Source: Leptotrichia sp. oral taxon 215
GTDB taxonomy: Bacteria; Fusobacteriota; Fusobacteriia; Fusobacteriales; Leptotrichiaceae
Reading direction: 5' to 3'
DNA: 6,610 bases
Assembly: GCA_905371725.1 (NCBI GenBank)
Contig: CAJPML010000059.1
Location: forward strand, 1-6,610
A model generated the notes under the pieces. That model did no database searches, was not told the DNA's origin, and was given only the letters and a program-made list of their open reading frames with translations. This document shows, piece after piece, positions 1-6,605 of this stretch; the stretch's first letter is position 1; the number at the start of each line of letters is the position of its first letter. Position numbers and translations under genes: made by a program.

Positions 1-617
1 TTACAATATTCATTTATTTCACATATGTCACACTGTGGTTTTCTCGCCTTACATTTGTCCCTTCCATGTAAAATCAAATAATGCGAATATTCAAACCAGC
101 TTTTTTTAGGAACAAACTTCATCAGTTCCCTTTCTATAATTTCAGGATTTTCACTTTTTACAAAACCTATGCGGTTAGAAAGCCTTTTCACATGCGTATC
201 CACAACAATTCCTTCTCTTATATCCCATATTTCTCCTAAGACTACATTTGCTGTTTTTCGTCCAACTCCTGCAAGCTCCACGAGTTCTTCCATTCTATTT
301 GGAATATTGTCATTGTATTTTTCTAACAGTGCTTCTGCATTTAATTTTATATTTTTAGCCTTATTTTTATAAAAACCTGTTGATTTTATGTATTTTTCCA
401 GTACTGCTATATCCATATTGCGAATATCCTGAGGCTCTTTTACAACTTTAAATAATTCTTTTGTTACTATATTTACTCTTTCATCTGTACACTGTGCTGA
501 TAAAATAACAGCGACCATTAACTGAAAAGGAGTTTCAAAATTCAGTGCACACTTAGGTTTTCCGAATTTCTTTTCAAGTATCGGAAATATCTTATTCAGT
601 CTTTCCTTTTTTGTCAT
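1..617 (-). CDS. nth: Endonuclease III (DNA glycosylase/AP lyase), 3' end cut by the window edge
   Basis: This is a base-excision repair enzyme that removes oxidised pyrimidines from DNA and nicks the resulting abasic site. I translated it by hand: 205 codons are present and the reading frame is still open at base 1. The family is usually about 210 residues, so only a few are missing. The helix-hairpin-helix reads LAGVGRKTA (115-123), with the catalytic lysine at Lys121. The catalytic aspartate is Asp140 in VDTHVKR. The early motif LSAQCTD (39-45) is typical. The C-terminal [4Fe-4S] ligands are all present as Cys189, Cys196, Cys199 and Cys205 with the C-X6-C-X2-C-X5-C spacing of the family. 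The Lys-to-Asp spacing is one residue longer than in the E. coli enzyme. The start at 617 has GGGAG five bases upstream. The gene follows the TraX-family gene after 41 bp in the same direction and is probably co-transcribed with it. Confidence 0.95.
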   Translation of the reverse strand, partial: MTKKERLNKIFPILEKKFGKPKCALNFETPFQLMVAVILSAQCTDERVNIVTKELFKVVKEPQDIRNMDIAVLEKYIKSTGFYKNKAKNIKLNAEALLEKYNDNIPNRMEELVELAGVGRKTANVVLGEIWDIREGIVVDTHVKRLSNRIGFVKSENPEIIERELMKFVPKKSWFEYSHYLILHGRDKCKARKPQCDICEINEYC

Positions 618-658
618 TTTCTCTCCCAAAAAAATTTTCTTTCAAAAATCAATAACAT

Positions 659-1309
659 CTAAAACCTATCAATTATTTCTTTTATTCCTTCTAAAATTAA
701 AAAATGAACAGGATAAAAGAAATAAAAGAAATATTTCGTATTTTTACCTTTTTCACCATTATATGCAAATATAGGAATTAATGAAAATATTGAATATATC
801 TGAATTTCTTTCAGATTAAATATCTCAGGCTTTAATACTGTAATAATATTTAATATTAGAAATGAAGAGAATATGAGGATTTTCTTTCCTCTAAAGATAT
901 TGAAAATAACTATTGTTAAAATTCCGTATATTTCATAATCAAAATCATACCTTTTTGCTATATAGGTTAATCCTCCAATTAAAATAATTTTTATCAGAAA
1001 GTGAATTTTTCCAGAATGATATATTTTCATAATTATAAGTCCAGTAAGTAAAGTAAAAAATATATTCACAGGATAATCCAGTTTAAAAATAATTGATGGT
1101 GCTTGAAGAATTATAGCACAAATCAAAATTCTCCCAATATATTTTTTAAAATCCCGTGTATGAAAAAAACCTTCTACAAGTGAAAAAGCAAATATTGGAA
1201 ATGCTATTCTTCCTATAATATTTAAAATTAAAGGACCTCCTATTATATAGTGATAGTGATCAATAAACATTGTTATAATACCTATTATTTTCAATATAAA
1301 TAAACTCAT
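659..1309 (-). CDS. TraX-family integral membrane protein
   Basis: The 216-residue product is rich in Ile, Phe and Leu and has several hydrophobic stretches (roughly 3-16, 28-45, 58-75, 82-95, 103-117, 127-138, 143-158, 171-183 and 193-206), so it is a polytopic inner-membrane protein. Features of the TraX family are KIIGIITMFIDH (7-18, ending one residue after His17-adjacent Asp), GRIAFPIFAF (33-42) followed by EGFFHTRDFKKY (46-57), an Asn-led NIFFTLL (82-88), YGIL (128-131) and the C-terminal IFAYNGEKG ... FYPVH (180-202). F-plasmid TraX acetylates the N-terminus of pilin. Chromosomal members are common and their substrates are mostly unknown, and nothing here suggests a conjugative element. 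The start lies 6 bp after the stop of the acetyltransferase gene. Its Shine-Dalgarno AAGGGG (1320-1325) lies inside the end of that gene, which suggests translational coupling. The family call is good; the substrate is not known. Confidence 0.85.
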   Translation of the reverse strand: MSLFILKIIGIITMFIDHYHYIIGGPLILNIIGRIAFPIFAFSLVEGFFHTRDFKKYIGRILICAIILQAPSIIFKLDYPVNIFFTLLTGLIIMKIYHSGKIHFLIKIILIGGLTYIAKRYDFDYEIYGILTIVIFNIFRGKKILIFSSFLILNIITVLKPEIFNLKEIQIYSIFSLIPIFAYNGEKGKNTKYFFYFFYPVHFLILEGIKEIIDRF

Positions 1310-1315
1310 GTCTCT

Positions 1316-1585
1316 CTATCCCCTTATATAATCGTATCTACCGCTTCTAAACTTTTTAACTATATAACTGCATACAGGCACAATTTTATAATCTTTTTTT
1401 TCAGCATATTCTACACCTGCATTAAGAAGTTTATCAGCAATACCTTGACCTCTCAGTGACGGAGATACAAATGTATAATCAAAATATAATTTTTCTCCTT
1501 CTTTTCTGTAAGTCAGTTCTGCAACTGTCTCTCCTTTTTCATCATTAATAAAAAAACCTTTTCCTTCTATATGATCTATTTCCAA
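1316..1585 (-). CDS. Small GNAT-type N-acetyltransferase (YjdJ-like)
   Basis: The 89-residue protein matches the short single-domain GNAT group (Acetyltransf_CG/YjdJ-like), whose members are usually about 90-100 residues, so it looks complete. The acetyl-CoA pyrophosphate loop is visible as VSPSLRGQGIADKLL (40-54). It is followed by GVEYAEKK (57-64) and PVCSY (70-74). Cys72 is in the place of the conserved cysteine of the group. The substrate cannot be read from sequence; in well-studied relatives it is uncertain too. The start codon is TTG at 1583-1585. It is supported by a consensus GGAGGT at 1593-1598 with a 7-base spacer, and no ATG in frame gives a full-length domain. It is the first gene of the second transcription block, about 55 bases downstream of an extended -10 promoter, and sits 6 bp ahead of the TraX-family gene. 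Confidence 0.88.
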   Translation of the reverse strand: MEIDHIEGKGFFINDEKGETVAELTYRKEGEKLYFDYTFVSPSLRGQGIADKLLNAGVEYAEKKDYKIVPVCSYIVKKFRSGRYDYIRG

Positions 1586-1592
1586 TATAGTT

Positions 1593-1598
1593 ACCTCC
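1593..1598 (-). promoter_or_regulatory. Ribosome binding site that fixes the TTG start of the GNAT gene
   Basis: The minus strand reads GGAGGT followed by AACTATA and then TTG. This is the closest match to the anti-Shine-Dalgarno consensus in the window, with ideal 7-base spacing. It justifies calling the TTG as the true start. Confidence 0.85.
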
Positions 1599-1646
1599 GT
1601 GTTTTTATTAGAATTAGAGTTATTTTATATTTTTGCCTATTTTGTA

Positions 1647-1655
1647 ATTATATCA
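1647..1655 (-). promoter_or_regulatory. Extended -10 promoter for the GNAT-traX-nth block
   Basis: The minus strand reads TGATATAAT, a perfect TG-N-TATAAT extended -10 element (TATAAT at 1647-1652, TG at 1654-1655). No good TTGACA-like -35 box lies 16-18 bases upstream, where the sequence is an A-rich run. That is acceptable for extended -10 promoters. Transcription would start near 1640, giving a leader of roughly 55 bases before the GNAT gene. Inferred from sequence only. Confidence 0.65.
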
Positions 1656-1730
1656 TAAAAATAATATTTTTTTTAGAGAAAAATGATTTTTTCTTTTTAA
1701 GGGTAAATTGCAATAGTAAATGTCACTTTT

Positions 1731-1750
1731 TTATGAAATATTATGAAATG
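1731..1750. repeat. Two tandem copies of a 10-bp unit
   Basis: On the plus strand TTATGAAATA is followed directly by TTATGAAATG, two copies differing only in the last base. The unit is one DNA helical turn long, a spacing sometimes seen for protein binding sites, but two copies in AT-rich DNA can arise by chance. It lies about 80 bp upstream of the GNAT -10 box. Confidence 0.4.
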
Positions 1751-1778
1751 TACTGTTTCAGTTCAATATCATACATTT
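1746..1778. repeat. 7-bp inverted repeat downstream of proA
   Basis: The arms AAATGTA (1746-1752) and TACATTT (1772-1778) are perfectly complementary. A smaller nested pair, ACTG (1752-1755) and CAGT (1759-1762), encloses TTT. Read on the minus strand, it begins 15 bases after the proA stop. The stem is AT-rich and is not followed by a U-tract, so at best it is a weak transcript-end hairpin that could protect the proA mRNA 3' end. In DNA this AT-rich it may also be chance. Confidence 0.35.
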
Positions 1779-1793
1779 CTTTACAATTTCTAT

Positions 1794-3053
1794 TTACTCC
1801 CTAATCTGCCCATTTCCTCTGATAATATACTTTGTTGTTGTAAGCTCTCTTACACCCATAGGCCCTCTTGCATGAAGTTTCTGAGTGGAAATTCCAATTT
1901 CCCCGCCATAGCCAAATTCTCCACCGTCTGAAAATCTTGTAGATGCATTCAGGTAAACTGCCGCCGAATCCACTTCATTTAAGAATTTTTCAGCATTATC
2001 TATTGATTCTGTTATTATTGAATCTGAATGCTGTGTACTGTGATTATTTATATATTCTATTGCTTCATCTACATTTTCTACAAGTTTCAAGGACATTATC
2101 ATATCAAGATACTCTGCACCAAAATCTTCTTCATTTGCAAGCTTCACATCATTCCTGTTTACTATATCAAAAGCTTCTTTGCTATATCTGAGCTCCACAC
2201 CGCTTTTTATAAGCATATCTGTAAGCTCAGGCAGTATCTTCCCAGCAATATTCTTATGAACCAGTACAGTTTCTATGGAATTACATGTACTCGGTCTCTG
2301 GGTTTTTGCGTTTTTTATAATTGGCAATACATTTTCCATCTTTGCACTTTCATCTACAAATACGTGGCATACTCCTGCTCCCGTTTCAATAACAGGAATT
2401 GTAGCATTTTCAATAATAAACTTTTTCAGTCCTTTTCCACCTCTGGGTATAAGAACATCAACATACTGATTCATTTTTACCAGTTCATTCACTATTCCCC
2501 TGTCAGTATTTTCTATAAGCTGAACTGAATTTTCAGGCAGTCCCGCCTTAATTCCTGTTTCATTAAAAAGTCTGCTTAAGTAAATATTTGAATTTATTGC
2601 ATTTGCCGATCCTCTTAAAATTACCGCATTAGATGATTTTATTGCAAGGCCTGCCGAATCTATTGTTACATTTGGTCTGGATTCGTATATAATTCCAAGT
2701 ACACCTAACGGAACCCGCTTTTTCTCGATAGTCATTCCATTCTTATGTTTCCAGCCTGTCAATATTTCTCCTATCGGATCAGTAAAAGCAGCTATTTCCA
2801 TTAATCCCTGTGACATAGCTTCTATCCTTTTATCTGTGAGCTCCAGTCTGTCCAGAAGCGCAAAAGAAAGTCCTTCCTTCCTTCCATTTTCAAGGTCTAT
2901 CCTGTTTGCTTCCTTTATTTCTTCTTTTTTATTAATTAACTCTTCAGCAATCATTACAAGAGCTTTGTTTTTTATTCTCGTATCTAGAGTAAGCAGTTTT
3001 TTCGATGCTTCTTTTGCCTTCTTTCCCATTTCTTCGATATATCCGCTAATCAT
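1794..3053 (-). CDS. proA: Glutamate-5-semialdehyde dehydrogenase (gamma-glutamyl phosphate reductase)
   Basis: This is the second enzyme of proline synthesis. It reduces gamma-glutamyl phosphate with NADPH to glutamate-5-semialdehyde, which cyclises to pyrroline-5-carboxylate in the cytoplasm. With the start used here the product is 419 residues, normal for ProA. Family signatures are LGVLGIIYESRPNVT (116-130), PRGGKGL (203-209), ETGAGVCHVF (223-232) and AKTQRPSTCN (249-258) with catalytic Cys257. At the C-terminus come GEFGYGGEIGIS and KLHARGPMGV. An in-frame ATG lies 15 bases further upstream (3066-3068), preceded by GGAG at only 4 bases. I chose 3053 because AAGGA lies 6 bases before it and because the resulting N-terminus, MISGYIEEMGKKAKEAS, looks like that of other ProA proteins. 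It lies directly downstream of proB, whose product feeds it, probably in the same transcript. Confidence 0.96.
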   Translation of the reverse strand: MISGYIEEMGKKAKEASKKLLTLDTRIKNKALVMIAEELINKKEEIKEANRIDLENGRKEGLSFALLDRLELTDKRIEAMSQGLMEIAAFTDPIGEILTGWKHKNGMTIEKKRVPLGVLGIIYESRPNVTIDSAGLAIKSSNAVILRGSANAINSNIYLSRLFNETGIKAGLPENSVQLIENTDRGIVNELVKMNQYVDVLIPRGGKGLKKFIIENATIPVIETGAGVCHVFVDESAKMENVLPIIKNAKTQRPSTCNSIETVLVHKNIAGKILPELTDMLIKSGVELRYSKEAFDIVNRNDVKLANEEDFGAEYLDMIMSLKLVENVDEAIEYINNHSTQHSDSIITESIDNAEKFLNEVDSAAVYLNASTRFSDGGEFGYGGEIGISTQKLHARGPMGVRELTTTKYIIRGNGQIRE

Positions 3054-3113
3054 TTTTCTTCCTTTCATTATGCTCCATATAGTTACAGTTTCTTCAAAAA
3101 TCTATTGTCATGA

Positions 3114-4259
3114 TTACTGTCCTTTTGTAACTACCATATTGTCTATATGTACTACAACGTCATCGTATTTATGACCAAGTATTTTTTCTATATCCTCACT
3201 TCTATGTCCTTTAATAAGTGCTATCTCATCTGAAGAATAGTTTGAAATACCTGTCGCTATATTTTCTTTTTTCATATTCATAATTTTCACTACTGTTCCC
3301 TTATCAAAATCACCTTCAAAAGATTTTATTCCTACAGGAAGAAGACTTTTTCCTTTAAACAGCGCTTTTTCAGCTCCTTCATCTATAGTAAGTAAACCTT
3401 TTTTATTTGTTCCGTATGCAAGCCAGTATTTTTTAGAACTTATTTTTTTATTTTTCTTAGTAAATAGTGTTCCTATATTTTCTTTCTCTACTATTCTCGA
3501 TATATTTTTTGGATCATCTCCACTTGCAATTATCATGTTTGTACCTATTTTAGTTGCCATTTCCGCCGCAATTATTTTCGTAATCATTCCTCCTGTCCCA
3601 AATTTTGAGCCTTCTCCGCCTGCAGTTTTTTTAATATCATCATCTATTTTCCCAACAATTTCTATCAGATTTGCATCTTCATATTTCTGAGGATTTTTGT
3701 TATATAATCCCTGTACATCAGATAATATAATCAGCAGATCTGCATCTATAAGTCCCGAAACTAATGCTGAAAGAGTGTCATTATCCCCCACCTTCAGCTC
3801 ATTTGATACAACTGCATCATTCTCGTTTATTACAGGTATTATTTTATTTTTAAGTAACGTATTACATACATTTCTTGCATTCAGATATCTTCTTCTATCT
3901 GAAAAATCCCCTCTTGTAAGCAGAATCTGCCCTATTATTTTTCCATATTCCTGAAAAAGTAACTGATACAGATGAGTTAATGCCACCTGTCCTACAGATG
4001 CCAGTGCCTGTTTTTCAGATAACGTTTTTGGACGCTCCGTCATATTGAGTTTTCCCATTCCTGCTCCTACTGCTCCTGATGTTACCAGTACCACATCATA
4101 ACCTTTGTCAGATAAATTGCTTAACTCTGAAACTATTTTTTTTATTTTTTCTATATTTAAACTGCCGTCTTTATTTGTAAGTGTTGATGTTCCAACTTTT
4201 ACTACTATTTTTTGAATATTTTCCAATATTTCTTCTCTTCTGTTTGTCTGCCTTTTCAT
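3114..4259 (-). CDS. proB: Glutamate 5-kinase with C-terminal PUA domain
   Basis: This is the first and committed step of proline synthesis: it phosphorylates glutamate with ATP to gamma-glutamyl phosphate, the unstable substrate of ProA. The product has 381 residues, slightly long for the two-domain form. The amino-acid kinase domain (about 17-265) shows KIVVKVGTSTLT (17-28), VTSGAVGAG (59-67), INENDAV (144-150), GDNDTLSALVSGL (158-170), SDVQGLY (180-186) and GGEGSKFGTGGMITK (214-228). A PUA domain follows (about 280-373), where SLLPVGI and GDFDKGTVV are recognisable. In characterised enzymes the kinase is inhibited by proline, so feedback control is likely here too. The start has AAGGGAG immediately upstream. 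About 17 residues precede the first kinase strand, a few more than usual, and no later Met offers an alternative. It lies 32 bp after the amylase gene and is followed by proA. proC is not in the window. Confidence 0.97.
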   Translation of the reverse strand: MKRQTNRREEILENIQKIVVKVGTSTLTNKDGSLNIEKIKKIVSELSNLSDKGYDVVLVTSGAVGAGMGKLNMTERPKTLSEKQALASVGQVALTHLYQLLFQEYGKIIGQILLTRGDFSDRRRYLNARNVCNTLLKNKIIPVINENDAVVSNELKVGDNDTLSALVSGLIDADLLIILSDVQGLYNKNPQKYEDANLIEIVGKIDDDIKKTAGGEGSKFGTGGMITKIIAAEMATKIGTNMIIASGDDPKNISRIVEKENIGTLFTKKNKKISSKKYWLAYGTNKKGLLTIDEGAEKALFKGKSLLPVGIKSFEGDFDKGTVVKIMNMKKENIATGISNYSSDEIALIKGHRSEDIEKILGHKYDDVVVHIDNMVVTKGQ

Positions 4260-4291
4260 ATTCTCCCTTGCTTTCTGTAAATTATTTTTTA

Positions 4292-5740
4292 TTACTGTTC
4301 ATCAGGAATCCAGACCGAAATTTTTCCTGCTCTGACTTTAAATGCAGCAAAACAGTTATCATCTATCACAACATTTTCAAATCCGCTTCCTGTAACTTCC
4401 TTCCATACCTGTCCTGTACGGTTCTGTCCTGCCTCTATCATTATTTCCCCTTCCTCATTATTTGACAGAAGAGCTATACATCCCGTATTCAGTTCATTTT
4501 CCCTTCCTGTTCTGTAAATTCCTATAATATTAGGATTGTCAAAATAATCAATTTCTCCACCATAGGCATAATTTTTTCTTACATAAAGCAGCTGATCTAT
4601 TATCCATCTATGTTCACTTTCCTGACCACCTACACCATAATAATCACCATAGAACAGACAAGGATAACCTCTTTCTGCCAGAAGTATTATTGCATAGGCA
4701 TGTGGCTTGAACCAGCTTTCTATCTGGGATTCCAGTGCACTTCCCTTCTGCGAGTCGTGATTATCCACAAAAGAGACTGCCTGCATTGAATCTGACATCA
4801 GTATTGTATTATCAAAAATTGTTCTAAGATCAAATTCCTTTCCTCTTACTGATGCTTCATGAAAATTAAAATGCAGTCCCACATCAAATAAATCTGTTGT
4901 GTATTCAAGACTTTCCAGATATTCCTTTAATGTTTCAAGGTCATCTTTCCAATATTCTCCTACAGAATAAAAGTCCTGTCCGTAAACACTTCTGACTTCA
5001 TCAAGAAATTCCTTCATAAATCCTTCGCTTATGTGTTTTACTGCATCCATTCTGAATCCATCCAGTTTGAGTTCATTCACTACCCATTTTCCCCAGCTTA
5101 TTACTTCCTTTCTCACTTCAGGATGAGCATAGTTCACGTCTGCATTCATAAGATAGTCATAATTTCCCATTTCCCCATCCACTTCTTCAGCCCAGTCCTT
5201 GTTTTCTCCCACTATTTTATAAATAGCCGTTTTCTGATTTTCATTATTAAAATCTACTCCTGTAAAAAGATTATAGTTCCATTTAAAAGCAGAATATCTG
5301 TCGTTTCTTCCAGGAAATGTAAATTTTGTCCATCCTTCAATTTCATAAGGTTCTGTCACTTCTTCATTTCTGTTGTCAGGAGCTACTTCTATCGCCATAA
5401 ATCTTTCTGTTTCATCTGCCCCTGCCTTGTGATTCAATACAACATCAAGATAGACATTTATACCATATTTATGAAGTTCATCAATCGCTTCTATAAGTTC
5501 CTGTTTTGTACCATATTTCGTTCTTACGCTACCCTTCTGATCAAATTCTCCTAAATCCCATAAATCATAGGCCCCATATCCAACATCCATTGAAGATGTT
5601 CCTTTATATGCAGGTGGAATCCATACTGCAGAAACTCCTATTTCACTTAGATGTTCTGCATCATTTTTCAGTCTTTCCCAATGTTTTCCATCATCAGGAA
5701 GATTCCATTCAAAATACTGTATCATTACTCCGTTTTCCAT
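4292..5740 (-). CDS. Cytoplasmic alpha-amylase, glycoside hydrolase family 13 (AmyA/AmyS type)
   Basis: This enzyme hydrolyses internal alpha-1,4 bonds in starch, glycogen or maltodextrins. The 482-residue length and the N-terminal motif MIQYFEW (6-12) fit the GH13 subfamily that includes E. coli AmyA and Bacillus liquefying amylases. There is no signal peptide (the N-terminus is MENGVMIQYFEW), so it should act in the cytoplasm on stored glycogen or imported dextrins. The four conserved GH13 regions are intact: DVVLNH (99-104), GFRMDAVKH (228-236) with nucleophile Asp232, GEYW (261-264) with acid/base Glu262, and FVDNHD (324-329) with transition-state stabiliser Asp329. The insertion between barrel strand 3 and helix 3 carries YDYLMNADVNYAHPEV (194-209), typical of this subfamily's calcium-binding region. 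The C-terminal portion (about 395-482) is the usual beta-sandwich domain. AAAGG lies upstream of the ATG. It sits 27 bp after kdsB and 32 bp before proB, and no other glycogen gene is in view. Confidence 0.95.
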   Translation of the reverse strand: MENGVMIQYFEWNLPDDGKHWERLKNDAEHLSEIGVSAVWIPPAYKGTSSMDVGYGAYDLWDLGEFDQKGSVRTKYGTKQELIEAIDELHKYGINVYLDVVLNHKAGADETERFMAIEVAPDNRNEEVTEPYEIEGWTKFTFPGRNDRYSAFKWNYNLFTGVDFNNENQKTAIYKIVGENKDWAEEVDGEMGNYDYLMNADVNYAHPEVRKEVISWGKWVVNELKLDGFRMDAVKHISEGFMKEFLDEVRSVYGQDFYSVGEYWKDDLETLKEYLESLEYTTDLFDVGLHFNFHEASVRGKEFDLRTIFDNTILMSDSMQAVSFVDNHDSQKGSALESQIESWFKPHAYAIILLAERGYPCLFYGDYYGVGGQESEHRWIIDQLLYVRKNYAYGGEIDYFDNPNIIGIYRTGRENELNTGCIALLSNNEEGEIMIEAGQNRTGQVWKEVTGSGFENVVIDDNCFAAFKVRAGKISVWIPDEQ

Positions 5741-5767
5741 ATTTTTTTCCTTTCATAACTTACATTT

Positions 5768-6511
5768 TTATAATATTATACCTTTTTCCCTGACATATTC
5801 TATAACTTCTGCCAGATCTTCTTCCGTATCTACTCCTATTACTTCAGAATCTGTTTCCAGCACTTTTATTTTATAGCCATTTTCTATAAACCTGAGCTGC
5901 TCCAGTGATTCCATCCTTTCCAGTATTCCTTCCTTGAGATTTTTAAGTTCATTTAAAAATTTCGAAGTATATCCGTATATTCCCAAGTGCTTATAATACC
6001 TGAAATTTTCAACAGAATTCCTTTCATAAGGAATCATTGACCTGCTGAAATAAACCGCATTACTGTTAAAATCTGTTATTACCTTCACTATATTTGGATT
6101 ACTCACATCTTCATCTTTCCTGAATTCCTTCTTCAAAGTCACGATTTCAGATTTTTCCTCCCTGTAATTATTTGCCAAAAGATTAATAGACTTTATATCT
6201 ATAAGAGGCTCGTCCCCCTGTATATTTATAATAAAATCAAAGTCACTGTATTCTGTATTATTTATTACTTCTATTATTCTTGAAGTTCCATTTTCGTGTT
6301 CTGTAGACGTCATAACAACATTTCCTCCAAAATTTTTAACCGCATCATATATTCTCTGATCGTCAGTTGCCACAACAAGTTTATCAATATCTGCATTTTT
6401 AGCCCTTTTATATACCCATTCTATCATGGGGTTTCCATTTATATCTTTTAAAGGTTTTCCTTCAAACCTTGTAGATGCATATCTTGCAGGAATTACTCCA
6501 AGTATTTTCAT
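5768..6511 (-). CDS. kdsB: 3-deoxy-manno-octulosonate cytidylyltransferase (CMP-KDO synthetase)
   Basis: This enzyme activates KDO by coupling it to CTP, giving CMP-KDO and pyrophosphate. CMP-KDO is the donor for adding KDO to lipid A in LPS inner-core assembly, so its presence implies an outer membrane. The product has 247 residues, the usual KdsB length. Conserved motifs are IPARYASTRFEGKPL (7-21), VATDD (47-51), MTSTEHENGTSR (67-78), NIQGDEPLI (96-104) with the likely metal-binding Asp100, YFSRSMIPY (154-162), KHLGIYGY (174-181), ESLEQLRFIENG (201-212) and GVDTEEDL (226-233) with Asp228. The start has AAGGAG (6520-6525) with an 8-base spacer. It is the first gene after a promoter at 6546-6554 and is followed 27 bp later by the amylase gene. 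A related cytidylyltransferase for another sugar acid is possible but much less likely given the motif set. Confidence 0.96.
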   Translation of the reverse strand: MKILGVIPARYASTRFEGKPLKDINGNPMIEWVYKRAKNADIDKLVVATDDQRIYDAVKNFGGNVVMTSTEHENGTSRIIEVINNTEYSDFDFIINIQGDEPLIDIKSINLLANNYREEKSEIVTLKKEFRKDEDVSNPNIVKVITDFNSNAVYFSRSMIPYERNSVENFRYYKHLGIYGYTSKFLNELKNLKEGILERMESLEQLRFIENGYKIKVLETDSEVIGVDTEEDLAEVIEYVREKGIIL

Positions 6512-6519
6512 AAATTCAT

Positions 6520-6525
6520 CTCCTT
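6520..6525 (-). promoter_or_regulatory. Ribosome binding site of kdsB
   Basis: The minus strand reads AAGGAG, then ATGAATTT, then the ATG start. An out-of-frame ATG overlaps the spacer but reaches a stop after three codons, so the annotated start at 6511 stands. Confidence 0.8.
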
Positions 6526-6545
6526 AAAGGTAAATTTTATAGATA

Positions 6546-6554
6546 ATTATATCA
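6546..6554 (-). promoter_or_regulatory. Extended -10 promoter for the kdsB-amylase-proB-proA block
   Basis: The minus strand reads TGATATAAT, a perfect TG-N-TATAAT element (TATAAT at 6546-6551). A weak -35 candidate, TTTCAA (6569-6574), stands at 17-base spacing and matches TTGACA at three of six positions. The start of transcription would be near 6539, leaving a leader of about 28 bases. The core ATGATATAATTA is identical to the promoter at 1647-1655. Confidence 0.7.
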
Positions 6555-6573
6555 TTTATCCTGTTATATTGAA

Positions 6574-6605
6574 ATAGATATTTTATCTGTAATTTAAATA
6601 TCTAT
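6574..6605. repeat. Perfect 10-bp inverted repeat upstream of the kdsB promoter
   Basis: ATAGATATTT (6574-6583) and AAATATCTAT (6596-6605) are exact reverse complements separated by 12 bases. The inner arm touches the candidate -35 box, a position suited to an operator. It could instead be a weak AT-stem at the end of a transcript entering from the right. The low-complexity composition makes chance a real alternative. Confidence 0.45.

Larger units (their letters stand above)
1586..1793. other. 208-bp intergenic region between proA and the GNAT gene
   Basis: This is the longest non-coding stretch in the window and is very AT-rich. From proA outward on the minus strand it holds a short inverted repeat (1746-1778), a two-copy 10-bp direct repeat (1731-1750), A- and T-rich runs (about 1655-1700), the extended -10 promoter and the GNAT leader. 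No small gene with a ribosome binding site was seen on either strand. No GC-rich stem followed by a T-run was found, so there is no convincing intrinsic terminator for the proA operon. Confidence 0.7.

Noticed and set aside
659..1309. TraX homologue as a sign of a conjugative plasmid or integrative element
   Set aside because: No other transfer, relaxase, integrase or attachment-site sequence is present. The neighbours are chromosomal housekeeping genes, and TraX-family proteins are common on chromosomes.
1681..1700. A-run and T-run pair (GAAAAA / TTTTTC on the minus strand) as an intrinsic terminator
   Set aside because: The stem is almost wholly A-T with a 4-base loop and is followed by an A-rich, not T-rich, stretch, so it would not terminate transcription by the usual mechanism.
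1571..1804. Plus-strand open frame of 77 codons spanning the intergenic gap
   Set aside because: It covers AT-rich non-coding DNA and both neighbouring gene ends, has no plausible ribosome binding site, and its low-complexity Phe/Ile/Tyr-rich product resembles no protein I know.
2028..2528. Long plus-strand open frames opposite proA, and similar ones opposite proB, the amylase, nth and kdsB (for example 5033-5554)
   Set aside because: They lie antisense to well-supported genes, have no ribosome binding site I could recognise, and encode Phe/Ser/His/Tyr-rich strings with no family motifs. They are by-products of the minus-strand coding.
6508..6519. Tiny ORF (ATG, two codons, stop) overlapping the kdsB start as a leader peptide
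   Set aside because: It consists of only three sense codons, lies between the Shine-Dalgarno and the true start with almost no room for its own binding site, and is most easily explained as chance.
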